This document shows, one piece after another, positions 42,275 through 52,889 of a DNA stretch of 64,000 bases; within the stretch, counting starts at the first letter, position 1; every line of letters begins with the position of its first letter. The stretch is from Arthrobacter sp. Soil763 (GTDB lineage Bacteria; Actinomycetota; Actinomycetes; Actinomycetales; Micrococcaceae). The position numbers and the translations under genes were made by a program. Location of the stretch: the NCBI RefSeq assembly GCF_001428365.1, contig NZ_LMSH01000007.1, forward strand, positions 5,168-69,167, given 5' to 3'. Under the pieces are notes generated by a model, which saw only the letters and a list, made by a program, of their open reading frames with translations, was not told where the DNA came from and ran no database searches.

Positions 42275-45127
42275 ATGACAGCCACGGCAGCCGCCACATC
42301 CCTGATCGACCAGCTGGACCCGGAAACCGTCAGCAGCCGGGACCTGGACCGGCGGGCCATGGCGCACGACGCCTCGCATTACCTGCTCATCCCGCAGGGC
42401 GTCGCCACTCCCCGCAGCGCCGACGACGTCGGGCGCATCCTGCGGCGCAGCCGCGAACTCGGCCTCCCCGCCACCTTCCGCTCCGGCGGCACCAGCCTGT
42501 CCGGCCAGGCCGTCAGCGACAGCCTGCTCATCAACACCCGCCAGCACTTCCGCGGCATCGAGGTCCTCGACGGCGGCGCCCGCGTCAGGGTCCAGCCCGG
42601 CGCCACCGTGCGCAGCGTCAACGCCCGGCTGGCGGCCTTCGGACGCAAGCTTGGGCCCGACCCGGCCAGCGAAATCGCCTGCACGGTGGGTGGCGTCATC
42701 GCCAACAACTCCTCCGGGATGGCCTGCGGTACCGAGTTCAACACCTACCGGACGCTGGAGTCGATGGTGCTTGTGCTGCCCTCGGGCACAGTGATTGACA
42801 CCGGCGACACCGACGCCGACACGCGGCTGCGAGCCCTCGAACCCGACCTCCACGAAGGCCTGCTCCGGCTCCGCCGCCGGGTGGCCGGAAACGCGGACTC
42901 GGTGCGCATCATCACCTCGCTGTTCTCGATGAAAAACACCATGGGCTACGGGATCAATGCCTTCCTCGACTACGAACGCGCCGTCGACATCCTGATGCAC
43001 CTGATGATCGGCAGCGAGGGCACTCTCGGCTTCGTCGCGGAGGCGGTCTTCCGGACGGTCGAAGTCAAGCCCGCCGTGGCCACCGGGTTGCTGGTCTTCA
43101 ACGCCCTCGACGCCGCCACGGCCGCGCTGCCCGACCTGGTGGCTTCCGGCCTGGCGACCATCGAGCTGATGGATGCCGCCGCACTGAAGGTCGCCCAGCT
43201 CGCCGCGGACGCCCCCGCGGCCATCCGTTCGCTGCCGGTCCGCGGGCACACGGCGCTGCTGGTCGAGCACCAGGGCGCGGACGCCGCGGAGCTGTCCGCC
43301 CGGCGGCAGGACTCCGAGCCGCTGTTCGGGTCGCTGGACCTGGCCGCGCCGTTCGCCCTGACCACGGACCCCAAGGACCGGGCCGCGCTCTGGCACGTCC
43401 GCAAGGGCCTTTACACCACCGTGGCCGGCGCCCGGCCGTCGGGCACCAACGCGCTGCTGGAGGACATCGTGGTGCCGGTCCCGGCGCTGGCGGACACCTG
43501 CAGCGAACTGACCCGGCTGTTCACCGAGCACCGCTACGAGGACTCTGTGATCTTCGGCCATGCCAAGGACGGGAACGTCCACTTCATGCTTAACGAGCGC
43601 TTCGACGACCCGGACCAGCTGCTGCGCTACCAGGCCTTCACCGACGACATGGTGGACTTGGTCCTCGGCGCAGGCGGGTCGCTCAAGGCCGAACACGGCA
43701 CCGGGCGGATCATGGCGCCGTTCGTCCGCCGCCAGTACGGCGACGAGCTGTACGAGGTCATGCAGGAAATCAAGCGGCTGATCGACCCGGCCCGCCTGCT
43801 TAACCCGGGCGTGCTGCTCGCGGACGAGCCGTTGTCCTACATCGAAAACCTCAAGGTGGCGCCGACCGTGGAGGAAGAGGTGGACCGCTGCGTCGAGTGC
43901 GGCTACTGCGAACCGGTCTGCCCGAGCAAGGACATCACCCTCACGCCGCGGCAACGGATCGTGCTGCGGCGCGAGATCGCCGCCGCGGAGCAGCGCGGCG
44001 ACGACGCCCTCGCCACCCGGTTGCGGAAGGATTACGACTACGACGGCGTGCAGACCTGCGCGGCCGACGGCATGTGCGTCACCGCGTGCCCGGTGCTGAT
44101 CAATACCGGAGACCTGGTCCGGCGGCTGCGCCAGGAAAATGCCAACACCGTCGCCGCGGCCGGCTGGAGCGCTGCCGCGGACCGCTGGGGCGCTGTCACC
44201 GCCGGCGGCGGCCTCGCCCTGACCGTGGCGAAGAAGGTGCCGGCACCACTGGCCAAGGCCGCGACCGCCGTCGGCCGGGCGGTACTGGGCGCCGAGACCG
44301 TCCCGGCGTACGACGCCGTCCTGCCATCCGGCGGTTCGAGGCGCCGGTCCCGGCAAGACCCGGACAGCGTCGCGGTGTTCTTCCCGGCCTGCATCGGGAC
44401 CATGTTCGGCCCGGCCGACGCGCCGGGCAGCCCACCCGGCGGGTCCGGCGGGGCTGCCAAGGGCTCCGCCCAGGCCTTCCTGGACCTCTGCGAGCGCGCA
44501 GGGGTCGCCCTGACCATCCCGGAAGGCATCGGCAGTCTCTGCTGCGGCACCCCCTGGAAGTCCAAAGGTTTCTCCGAGGGCTACGCGGCGATGTCGGTCA
44601 AGGTCCTCGACCGCCTGTACGAGGCCAGCGGACAGGGCAGCCTGCCCGTGGTGTGCGACGCCGCGTCCTGCACCGAAGGCCTCGAAACGATGAAGCGGCT
44701 CGCGGCCGAATCCGCGGAGCGCTACGCCGGGCTGCGGTTCGTGGACTCGGTGGAGTTCGTGCACCAGCACGTGCTCGGGCAGCTGACCGTCACCGCGCCG
44801 GTGGGGTCGATGGCCCTGCACCCCACCTGTTCCTCAACGCAGCTGGGCACCAATGGCGCGCTGATGGACATCGCCCGGGCCGTGGCCGGGGACGTGTTTG
44901 TGCCGCTGAACTGGGGCTGCTGCGCCTTTGCCGGCGACCGCGGCCTGCTGCACCCCGAGCTGACGGATTCCGCCACCCGCACCCAGGCCGCCGAAATCAA
45001 CGAGCGCGACTTCGAGGCCTACGCCTCGACCAACCGCACCTGCGAACTGGGCATGTCCAAGGCCACCGGCCGGCCCTACCGGCACCTGCTGGAAATCCTT
45101 GAGGAGGCCACCCGGCCGGTGGGGTGA
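42275..45127 (+). CDS. FAD-binding and Fe-S oxidoreductase, D-lactate dehydrogenase-like fusion
   Basis: 950 residues. The N-terminal PCMH-type FAD domain (FRSGGTSLSGQAVSDSLL, GGVIANNSSGMACGT) is followed by an FAD-oxidase C domain (FGHAKDGNVHFM, HGTGRIMAPFV), then two 4Fe-4S motifs (CVECGYCEPVCPSKD and CAADGMCVTACPV), then a CCG cluster region (IGSLCCGTP, NWGCCAFAGDRG). This is the Dld-II/YdiJ arrangement: one chain carries what GlcD and GlcF do separately. With lldP and lldR upstream, D-lactate is the likely substrate; other 2-hydroxyacids are possible. Confidence 0.88.
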   Translation: MTATAAATSLIDQLDPETVSSRDLDRRAMAHDASHYLLIPQGVATPRSADDVGRILRRSRELGLPATFRSGGTSLSGQAVSDSLLINTRQHFRGIEVLDGGARVRVQPGATVRSVNARLAAFGRKLGPDPASEIACTVGGVIANNSSGMACGTEFNTYRTLESMVLVLPSGTVIDTGDTDADTRLRALEPDLHEGLLRLRRRVAGNADSVRIITSLFSMKNTMGYGINAFLDYERAVDILMHLMIGSEGTLGFVAEAVFRTVEVKPAVATGLLVFNALDAATAALPDLVASGLATIELMDAAALKVAQLAADAPAAIRSLPVRGHTALLVEHQGADAAELSARRQDSEPLFGSLDLAAPFALTTDPKDRAALWHVRKGLYTTVAGARPSGTNALLEDIVVPVPALADTCSELTRLFTEHRYEDSVIFGHAKDGNVHFMLNERFDDPDQLLRYQAFTDDMVDLVLGAGGSLKAEHGTGRIMAPFVRRQYGDELYEVMQEIKRLIDPARLLNPGVLLADEPLSYIENLKVAPTVEEEVDRCVECGYCEPVCPSKDITLTPRQRIVLRREIAAAEQRGDDALATRLRKDYDYDGVQTCAADGMCVTACPVLINTGDLVRRLRQENANTVAAAGWSAAADRWGAVTAGGGLALTVAKKVPAPLAKAATAVGRAVLGAETVPAYDAVLPSGGSRRRSRQDPDSVAVFFPACIGTMFGPADAPGSPPGGSGGAAKGSAQAFLDLCERAGVALTIPEGIGSLCCGTPWKSKGFSEGYAAMSVKVLDRLYEASGQGSLPVVCDAASCTEGLETMKRLAAESAERYAGLRFVDSVEFVHQHVLGQLTVTAPVGSMALHPTCSSTQLGTNGALMDIARAVAGDVFVPLNWGCCAFAGDRGLLHPELTDSATRTQAAEINERDFEAYASTNRTCELGMSKATGRPYRHLLEILEEATRPVG

Positions 45128-45172
45128 GCGCGGCCCGCTTGCCTTCCGGCGGGTGGTCCGTAGACTCGGCGC

Positions 45173-45718
45173 ATGTCTATTCTTGGGGGAATGACGACGG
45201 CGCGTTGGACAGCGGCGCTGGCCGCTTGCTTGGTGCTGGGACCCGCGCTGACCGGTTGCGCCTACGAGGACGACGCCGGCCCCCGCCCCTCGGCGGCCGG
45301 CTCCAGCGGCCGGCCGGGGTTCACCGTCCCGGCCAAGGACCCTGACGTTTTGTCTGTCGAAACCCGCAACTACGCGGAGCTGGAGCGGCGCCTGGCCATA
45401 GCACCCGGAGAGGCTCTGCTGGCGGATTCAGGTCCCGCCGACGGCCCGGGTGTCGGCTTCCAGAAGTCAGGCACGGTCAAGACGGCCGGGCCCCACTCCG
45501 TCACGGCGGCCTGCGTCGGCCTCCCGCACGCCCAGATCTACCTCACCCAGAACATCTCTGGCGGAAACCAGTACACGGTCCTTGAGATCGACTGCTCGGA
45601 AACCCGGACCCAGGTCGTTGAGCTGGCTGCGGGGCCCGTCGGCGCCCAACTCACCCGCGTTCACCTAGGCGGCGCCTGGACCGGAGCGGTTGCCGGGCTC
45701 AGGATCACCGCCGAATGA
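45173..45718 (+). CDS. Putative secreted lipoprotein, unknown function
   Basis: 181 residues. A lipoprotein signal with the lipobox ALTGC places the lipidated Cys at about residue 29. The mature part is small, with two cysteines (ACVGLP and EIDCSE) that may pair. I do not recognise the family. ATG 45191 is another possible start. Transcribed as the downstream genes but separated by tRNA on the other strand. Confidence 0.7.
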   Translation: MSILGGMTTARWTAALAACLVLGPALTGCAYEDDAGPRPSAAGSSGRPGFTVPAKDPDVLSVETRNYAELERRLAIAPGEALLADSGPADGPGVGFQKSGTVKTAGPHSVTAACVGLPHAQIYLTQNISGGNQYTVLEIDCSETRTQVVELAAGPVGAQLTRVHLGGAWTGAVAGLRITAE

Positions 45719-45871
45719 AGCTTATGGGCTGGCATGTGGCGGTTCTACTGTCCCCCACTCCAGCCCTCCGGGGCGCCTTCGGGCCCGGTTCGGCGTCTTC
45801 AGGCCTGGAGACCCGGCGTGTCCGCGTCAAAGTGCCCCCGGACCGCCGCGGGCAACTTCGCGAGGAAGAGC

Positions 45872-45916
45872 AAAAAACCCCTCCGCCCCGGGCAGAATCA
45901 CCGGAACGGAGGGGTT
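45872..45916 (-). terminator. Rho-independent terminator of tRNA-Thr
   Basis: Minus strand: stem AACCCCTCCG/CGGAGGGGTT followed by a T-run (bases complementary to A45872-45877). Three bases past the tRNA CCA end. Confidence 0.88.
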
Positions 45917-45918
45917 CG

Positions 45919-45995
45919 TGGAGCCCCCTGTCGGATTCGAACCGACGACCCCCGCTTTACAAGAGCGGTGCTCTGGCCAACTGAGCTAAGGAGGC
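45919..45995 (-). tRNA. tRNA-Thr (anticodon TGT), CCA encoded
   Basis: 77 nt. The acceptor stem GCCTCCT pairs with AGGGGGC. The anticodon loop is CTTGTAA within CCGCT/AGCGG, giving TGT, which reads ACA. The T-arm GTCGGTTCGAATCCGAC is canonical and CCA follows the discriminator. Confidence 0.96.
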
Positions 45996-46102
45996 AATCC
46001 GCCGTCGTCCGCTGGCCTCGTGAAGGGCCGGACGCTGGGCGCTAGACAAGGGTAGCCCACGGAAGCCTGCCGGTAAAAAATGCCGGCAACGCACCGGCAA
46101 CG

Positions 46103-46139
46103 CAACAGCCCGGCCCGGAAAACCGGTGCCGGGCTGTTG
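46103..46139 (-). terminator. Hairpin terminator after the DsbA-like gene
   Basis: A 12-bp perfect stem (CAACAGCCCGGC and complement) right after the stop codon of the DsbA-like gene. Confidence 0.65.
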
Positions 46140-46153
46140 GCGTGCGGCGCCGG

Positions 46154-47044
46154 TTACTTCTTGGCGTCGACCGCTGCCTGCAGGAACTGCTCGAACGGGG
46201 TCTGGGCGCTGGCGCCCTTGCCCCACTGCTTGCCCTCGACGAAGACCGTCGGGGTGCCGGTGACGCCGATCGCCGCGGCCTCCTGGGTCGTGTACTTCAC
46301 GTACGGGCGGTAGGTCTTGTCATCCACGCACTTGTCGATGCTCTTGGCGCCGATGTCGGTGGCCATCTTCTTCAGCTCGTTATCGGAGAGGCCGGCACCG
46401 CCCTCGGCAGGCTGCTTGGCGAACAGCTCGTCCACGAACGCGGAGTACTTCTCCGGCGATTCGTTCACGACGCAGGCGGCGGCGTTGGCCGCGCGGGAGG
46501 AGTAATTGGTGCTGGAACGGCTGTCCAGGAAGCCCAGCGGACGGTACTCGACCGTGATCTTGCCGGCGTTGCGCAGCTCGGTGAGGGTGCTGTTGTACTG
46601 CGCTTCGAAGTTCTTGCAGACCGGGCAGATGAAGTCGATGTAGAGGACCACCTTGACCGGCTTGCCGGCCTCGGCCTCGGCGCCCGGGGCCTTGATGTCC
46701 GCCGGCGGCGTGGCCGCGGGCGAGGGCAGGTCCGCGACGTTGACGGTGGCCGGTTCGGTCTTGGCTACCTCTGTGTTGGCCAACAGGGTGACGCCGCCGT
46801 GGACATTGCCGTTGGCCGGCGTCGGGCCGGAATCCGCCACGGGGGCGTTGTTCTTGATGTTGGAGGTAACCACCAGTGCCACGATCACCACGATGGCGAC
46901 GACGGCGGCGACGATGCCCCAGCCGATCAGCAGCTTGTTGCGCTTTTCCTTCTTCAGCTGGGCTTCGCGGATCTCTCGGGCTTTTTCGCGTGCCGCGGCG
47001 GTGCGTTCCGCTTTGGACTGACGGGGTTCGTTTGCGGGGCTCAT
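46154..47044 (-). CDS. Membrane-anchored DsbA-family thiol-disulfide oxidoreductase
   Basis: 296 residues. A charged cytoplasmic N-terminus (about 1-37, rich in Arg/Lys/Glu) is followed by one membrane helix (about 38-61), a Pro/Ala-rich linker and a DsbA/thioredoxin_4 domain with active-site CPVC at 140-143 and cis-Pro in TGTPTVFVEG. It works outside the membrane, oxidising or isomerising secreted proteins. ATG 47044 has GAGGAA upstream; an upstream ATG at 47098 is less likely. Confidence 0.9.
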   Translation of the reverse strand: MSPANEPRQSKAERTAAAREKAREIREAQLKKEKRNKLLIGWGIVAAVVAIVVIVALVVTSNIKNNAPVADSGPTPANGNVHGGVTLLANTEVAKTEPATVNVADLPSPAATPPADIKAPGAEAEAGKPVKVVLYIDFICPVCKNFEAQYNSTLTELRNAGKITVEYRPLGFLDSRSSTNYSSRAANAAACVVNESPEKYSAFVDELFAKQPAEGGAGLSDNELKKMATDIGAKSIDKCVDDKTYRPYVKYTTQEAAAIGVTGTPTVFVEGKQWGKGASAQTPFEQFLQAAVDAKK

Positions 47045-47221
47045 TAGTTCCTCGTGTCGATCGGCCTGGGATGGTCCACTGGGTGGCAACTTCATCATTT
47101 TAGGGGAGAAACCCGGGAGCTTGCGCTTTCAAGTTTCCTCCGTGTGCCCAACGGACGAATAGCACGGAAGATTCCGCGCGGCTAGGGTGGACAAGAGCCA
47201 CAAGCGACCCAGGGGGCACCA

Positions 47222-48752
<1,531 letters not shown>

Positions 48753-48763
<11 letters not shown>

Positions 48764-49565
48764 TCCCAGCACCCCCGGAACCGACGGCCCGCTCTCCCCC
48801 GAACTGCTCGCCGCCGTCCGCCGCGTCGCCGGCACGGACCAGCTCCTGGTGGCGATGGACTTCGACGGCACCATGGCCCCGCTGGTGGACCACGCGGAGG
48901 ACTCGCGGGCGCTCCCCCGCTCCGCCGCCGCATTCGCCGCCCTGGCGGAGCTGCCGCGGACGACGACGGCGCTCATCTCGGGCCGGGCGCTGGACAGCCT
49001 GCGCGCGGTCGCCCTGCCCCCGGAGCGGACGCTGCTGATCGGCAGCCACGGCGCCGAGGTGTGGATGGGTCCCGGGTCCGCCGAAATCGAGCTCGACGCA
49101 GGACAGCGCGAACTTCTCGCCGAGGTGCGGCGCGTTTTGGCGGAGATCGTGGACGTCGCCCCCGGCACCCTGCTGGAGGACAAGCCGGCCGGCGTCGTGC
49201 TGCACACGCGGCTGGCGGCGGACGACGTCGCCGAGGATGCGGTGACGGCGGCCAAAGCCGTGCTGCAGGACCGCCCCGGCGTCTTCCTGAAGACCGGAAA
49301 CCGGGTGCTGGAGACGTCGGTGATCCACGCGTCCAAGGGGGAGGGCGTGTCCTTCCTGCGGCAGGCGACCGGCGCCACCGCCGTCGTCTTCGCCGGCGAT
49401 GACACCACCGATGAGGATGCCTTGGGCAGCCTCATCCGCGGCGACCTCGGCGTCAAGGTCGGCCAGGACTTTACCCAGGCCGAATTCCGGGTGCAGGACT
49501 GCGAGCAGGTGTCCGATTTCCTCGAGGCGCTCCTGCGCGAGAGGACAAACGCCGTCGGCGGCTAA
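48753..49565 (+). CDS. otsB: Trehalose-6-phosphate phosphatase
   Basis: 270 residues, HAD superfamily. Motif I MDFDGTMAPL has the nucleophile at about residue 36. Lys (KGEGVSFL) and the motif III/IV GDDTTDEDAL are present. It completes trehalose synthesis. The stop overlaps the convergent VOC gene by 3 bp, so there is no room for a terminator. Confidence 0.95.
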
Positions 49566-49969
49566 GCGGCGGACTCGGGTTCGTAACCGATCAGCCAGTG
49601 CAGCCCGTGGCGGTCGATGACCTGGCCGTCGGAGGCGCCCCACGGCTTCTCCGCGAGGGGGTCCACCACGCGGCCGCCGTCGGCAAGCTTGTCGAACCAC
49701 TCGTGCAGGACTGCCGGTTCCGCGGCCCCCAGCAGGGAGAGCATCAGGCCCTCGAACCGGACGGTCTTCTCCCCCGCCGGCGCATCCGAGCCCGCCAGGC
49801 CCACGACGCCGCTCAGTTGGCCATGCGCGATGGCATCCGGCGGACCGTCCGTGCGGTTGAACTCTTCGTAGCTGAACAGGGCAAGGTCGCCGCCGAAAAC
49901 ATCCGCGTAAAAGCCCAGGGCTTCACGCGCGGTACCGGGGAAACTGACGTAGATCTGCAGTGAGGTCAT
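49562..49969 (-). CDS. VOC-superfamily protein, PhnB/glyoxalase-like
   Basis: 135 residues from MTSLQIYVSFPGTAREALGFY. The beta-alpha-beta pattern and the ending PWGASDGQVIDRHGLHWLIGY match the PhnB-like VOC group, in which metal ligands are often incomplete. A role cannot be assigned. It is convergent with otsB. Confidence 0.82.
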   Translation of the reverse strand: MTSLQIYVSFPGTAREALGFYADVFGGDLALFSYEEFNRTDGPPDAIAHGQLSGVVGLAGSDAPAGEKTVRFEGLMLSLLGAAEPAVLHEWFDKLADGGRVVDPLAEKPWGASDGQVIDRHGLHWLIGYEPESAA

Positions 49970-50081
49970 GGGCACAGCCTACAGACGCCTCATCCGCGGA
50001 CGAAGGGCCTCCGGTTAGGCGGATCACACGTGAGATCCGTAACGTTTCGACCCCAAACCGAAAAATCTGACATACTCTGTA

Positions 50082-50097
50082 TGTGATGTGGCGCACA
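50082..50097. promoter_or_regulatory. CRP/GlxR-like site upstream of the ugpC/msmK ATPase
   Basis: TGTGA-TGTGGC-GCACA, one mismatch from TGTGA-N6-TCACA. Its core GTGATGTGGCGCACAGCT differs by one base from the site before malE (60330-60347). It lies about 140 bp upstream of the GTG start, just beyond a CATACT-like -10. The region 49970-50237 has no other supportable gene. Confidence 0.6.
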
Positions 50098-50237
50098 GCT
50101 ACCGCGCGGCGTCGCGGCTGCTCCTCGGCTTCGGCCGGGGAGCACGCGCATCCGCTGAGCGGATGCCACAACTGAATACAAAGAACCATTCACTACGGAT
50201 CGTCCGGCACGTACCTGCCGGTGAAGGGATGATAACT

Positions 50238-51320
50238 GTGGCAACAGTTACTTTTGACAACGCTACGCGTCTGTACCCGGGCACAGAGAAGCCCGCTGTT
50301 GACAAGCTCAACATTGAAATCGCCGACGGCGAGTTCCTGGTCCTCGTTGGACCCTCCGGCTGTGGAAAGTCCACCTCGCTGCGCATGCTCGCAGGTCTCG
50401 AGGATGTGAACTCCGGCCGGATCCTGATCGGCGACCGCGACGTCACCGATGTTCCGCCGAAGGACCGTGACATCGCCATGGTCTTCCAGAACTACGCGCT
50501 CTACCCGCACATGACGGTCGCCGACAACATGGGCTTCGCCCTGAAGATTGCCGGCGTCAGCAAGGAAGAACGCGCCGAGCGCGTCCGCGAAGCCGCCAAG
50601 CTCCTGGACCTCGAGCCGTACCTGGACCGCAAGCCGAAGGCCCTCTCCGGCGGCCAGCGCCAGCGCGTCGCCATGGGCCGCGCGATCGTGCGTAACCCGC
50701 AGGTCTTCCTGATGGACGAACCGCTTTCCAACCTCGATGCCAAGCTCCGCGTGCAGACCCGCACCCAGATCGCGTCGCTGACCCGCCGCCTCGGCGTCAC
50801 CACTGTCTACGTCACCCACGACCAGGTGGAGGCCATGACCATGGGCGACCGCGTCGCCGTGCTCAAGGACGGCCTGCTGATGCAGGTAGACACCCCGCGC
50901 AACCTGTACGACAAGCCGAAGAATGTCTTCGTCGCCGGCTTCATCGGCTCCCCCGCCATGAACCTGCTGGAGCTCCCCGTCGTCGACGGCGGCGTGCAGT
51001 TCGGCGGGACCGTCTACCCGGTGCCGCGCGACGTGCTCGAGGACGCCTCCGGTTCCACCGTCACGCTGGGCACCCGCCCGGAGGACCTCGAGACCGCGCC
51101 GCAGGGCGAAGGCCTCCAGGTCGAGGTCGACGTCGTTGAAGAACTCGGCGCCGACGCGTACGTCTACGGCCACACCACGCTGGACGGCAAGGACCACGAC
51201 ATCGTGGCCCGTGTCGACGGCCGCCGTCCCCCGATGAAGGGCGAGACCATCTGGGTCCGTCCGCAGTCGGGCCACGTGCACCTGTTCGACACCAAGACCG
51301 GCCTGCGCCTCGGCGACTAA
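50238..51320 (+). CDS. ugpC: Sugar ABC transporter ATPase, MsmK/UgpC type
   Basis: 360 residues. Walker A GPSGCGKST is at about 38-46, the Q-loop in VFQNYALYPH, the signature LSGGQRQR at about 136, Walker B VFLMDEPLSNLD and the H-loop in YVTHDQ. The C-terminal OB-type domain (about 240-360) is the regulatory half seen in MalK/MsmK. It stands alone, so it probably serves several sugar importers, including malEFG at 56-60 kb. I chose GTG 50238 because GAAGGG is 9 nt upstream; ATG 50229 abuts that sequence. Confidence 0.93.
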   Translation: MATVTFDNATRLYPGTEKPAVDKLNIEIADGEFLVLVGPSGCGKSTSLRMLAGLEDVNSGRILIGDRDVTDVPPKDRDIAMVFQNYALYPHMTVADNMGFALKIAGVSKEERAERVREAAKLLDLEPYLDRKPKALSGGQRQRVAMGRAIVRNPQVFLMDEPLSNLDAKLRVQTRTQIASLTRRLGVTTVYVTHDQVEAMTMGDRVAVLKDGLLMQVDTPRNLYDKPKNVFVAGFIGSPAMNLLELPVVDGGVQFGGTVYPVPRDVLEDASGSTVTLGTRPEDLETAPQGEGLQVEVDVVEELGADAYVYGHTTLDGKDHDIVARVDGRRPPMKGETIWVRPQSGHVHLFDTKTGLRLGD

Positions 51321-51331
51321 CCGCTCTTCCC

Positions 51332-51366
51332 CGGCGGCGGTCCTCCTCCTGGAGGGCCGCCGTCGG
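51332..51366. terminator. Hairpin after ugpC
   Basis: A GC-rich stem (GGCGGCGGTCCTCC against GGAGGGCCGCCGTC, with G-T pairs) 11 bp after the stop. It has no T-run. Confidence 0.55.
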
Positions 51367-51420
51367 CGTTTAGCCCGCCGGCTTTAGGCAGCGGCCGCTC
51401 CCGTACGGGAGAATTGCACC

Positions 51421-52851
51421 ATGACCGAGGAAAACCGCATGACCGAGGACAACGGCGCCCAGTGGCACGACGAACCCACTGACTACGGCCAGATCGGCAA
51501 GCTGCCGCGGTACGAGGCCGCCAGCGCCCACGACGCCAAGATGGTGGCCAGCTCGCTGAGCATCACCGCCGCCGCCACGGAGCCCGAGCTGCTGGACCTG
51601 CCCTGGCACATTGCCCTGGAGGACTGGCCGGCCGAATACCTCGCTGCCCTCCCCCGCGGCATCTCCCGGCACATCGTGCGGTTCGCGCACCTGGGCGGCT
51701 CGGTGATTGCCATCAAGGAAACCTCGGAACACATCGCCCGGCACGAGTACCACATGCTCCGCAAGCTCGCCCGGCTCGATGTGCCCTGCGTGGAGCCGGT
51801 CGCGGTCATCACCGGCCGCACCACGCCCGAAGGCAGGCCGCTGAACCCGGTACTGGTCACCCGGCACCTGAAGTTCTCCATGCCGTACCGGGCCCTGTTT
51901 TCCCAGATGCTGCGCAAGGACACCCTGACCCGCCTGATCGACGCCCAGGCGCTGCTGCTGGTCCGGCTGCACCTGATCGGTTTCTACTGGGGCGACGTCT
52001 CGCTCTCCAACACCCTGTTCCGCCGCGACGCCGGCGCCTTCGCGGCCTACCTCGTGGACGCCGAGACCGGCGAGCTGTACCCGGACCTGTCCACCGGGCA
52101 GCGGGAGTACGATCTGGAAATCGCCCGCGTCAACATCGCCGGCGAACTCATGGACCTGCTCGACGGCGGCCTGATCGAAGAAAAGGTGGACCCCGTCGCC
52201 ACCAGCGAGCTGATCATGGAGAGCTACCGCCGGCTCTGGAGCGAGCTGACGGCCAAGGAATCCTTCGAGATCGGCGAGCGCTGGCGGGTCGCGGCGCGGA
52301 TCCGGCGGCTCAACGAACTGGGGTTCGACGTCGAGGAGTACGCCATCAAGACGACCCAGAACGGGTCCACCATCCAGCTCCAGCCCAAGGTGGTCGACGC
52401 CGGCCACCACCAGCGGCGGCTGCTGCGGCTGACCGGCCTGGACGCCCAGGAAAACCAGGCCCGGCGCCTGCTCAACGACATGGATTCCTTCCGGGCGGAC
52501 AACAACCCCGGGATGGATGAAGAATACAGCGCCCACCTCTGGGTGAGCCAGATCTTCGAGCCAATCGTCCGCGCCATTCCCCGCGACCTGTCCGGGAAGC
52601 TGGAGCCGGCCGAGGCCGTGCACGAGATCCTGGAACACCGCTGGTACATGTCGGAGAAGGAAAACCGGCACATTCCGCTGGCCGAGGCCGTGCAGTCGTA
52701 CATCGATTCGGAGCTGCGGCACCGCCGGGACGAGGCCGCGATCATGCTCAACCCGGACACCGAGCTGCTCAAGATCCTCGAGGTCGAGACGGAGGAGTCG
52801 CGCTACGGCGAAGGCGAGTCCGACGAGGAGTACCCGGACTCGGACGACTAG
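51421..52851 (+). CDS. DUF4032 domain protein with kinase-like N-terminal half
   Basis: 476 residues. The central part resembles protein-kinase-like folds: an AIKET lysine near residue 100, a catalytic-loop-like YWGDVSLSNTLFRRD and AAYLVDAETGE in the position of the metal-binding Asp. The C-terminal half is the DUF4032 region common in actinobacteria and ends in an acidic tail. Substrate and role are unknown; kinase activity is only suggested. Separated from ugpC by 100 bp and a hairpin. Confidence 0.8.
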   Translation: MTEENRMTEDNGAQWHDEPTDYGQIGKLPRYEAASAHDAKMVASSLSITAAATEPELLDLPWHIALEDWPAEYLAALPRGISRHIVRFAHLGGSVIAIKETSEHIARHEYHMLRKLARLDVPCVEPVAVITGRTTPEGRPLNPVLVTRHLKFSMPYRALFSQMLRKDTLTRLIDAQALLLVRLHLIGFYWGDVSLSNTLFRRDAGAFAAYLVDAETGELYPDLSTGQREYDLEIARVNIAGELMDLLDGGLIEEKVDPVATSELIMESYRRLWSELTAKESFEIGERWRVAARIRRLNELGFDVEEYAIKTTQNGSTIQLQPKVVDAGHHQRRLLRLTGLDAQENQARRLLNDMDSFRADNNPGMDEEYSAHLWVSQIFEPIVRAIPRDLSGKLEPAEAVHEILEHRWYMSEKENRHIPLAEAVQSYIDSELRHRRDEAAIMLNPDTELLKILEVETEESRYGEGESDEEYPDSDD

Positions 52852-52856
52852 GCGGC

Positions 52857-52876
52857 CCCGGACCCGGCGGTCCGGG
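52857..52876. terminator. Short hairpin between convergent genes
   Basis: CCCGGACC and its complement around CGGC, in the 38 bp between the DUF4032 and GlcD-like stops; it could serve both. Confidence 0.5.
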
Positions 52877-52889
52877 CCCGGTAGCGGCG

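Noticed and set aside
42245-44821. 858-codon open frame on the minus strand
   Set aside because: It lies fully antisense to the FAD/Fe-S dehydrogenase, whose motifs are clear.
45715-45989. Small frames over 45.7-46.0 kb ending in SDSNRRPPLYKSGAL
   Set aside because: This tail is the translated complement of the tRNA-Thr gene, a well-known false protein. The stretch 45719-45870 shows no supportable gene.
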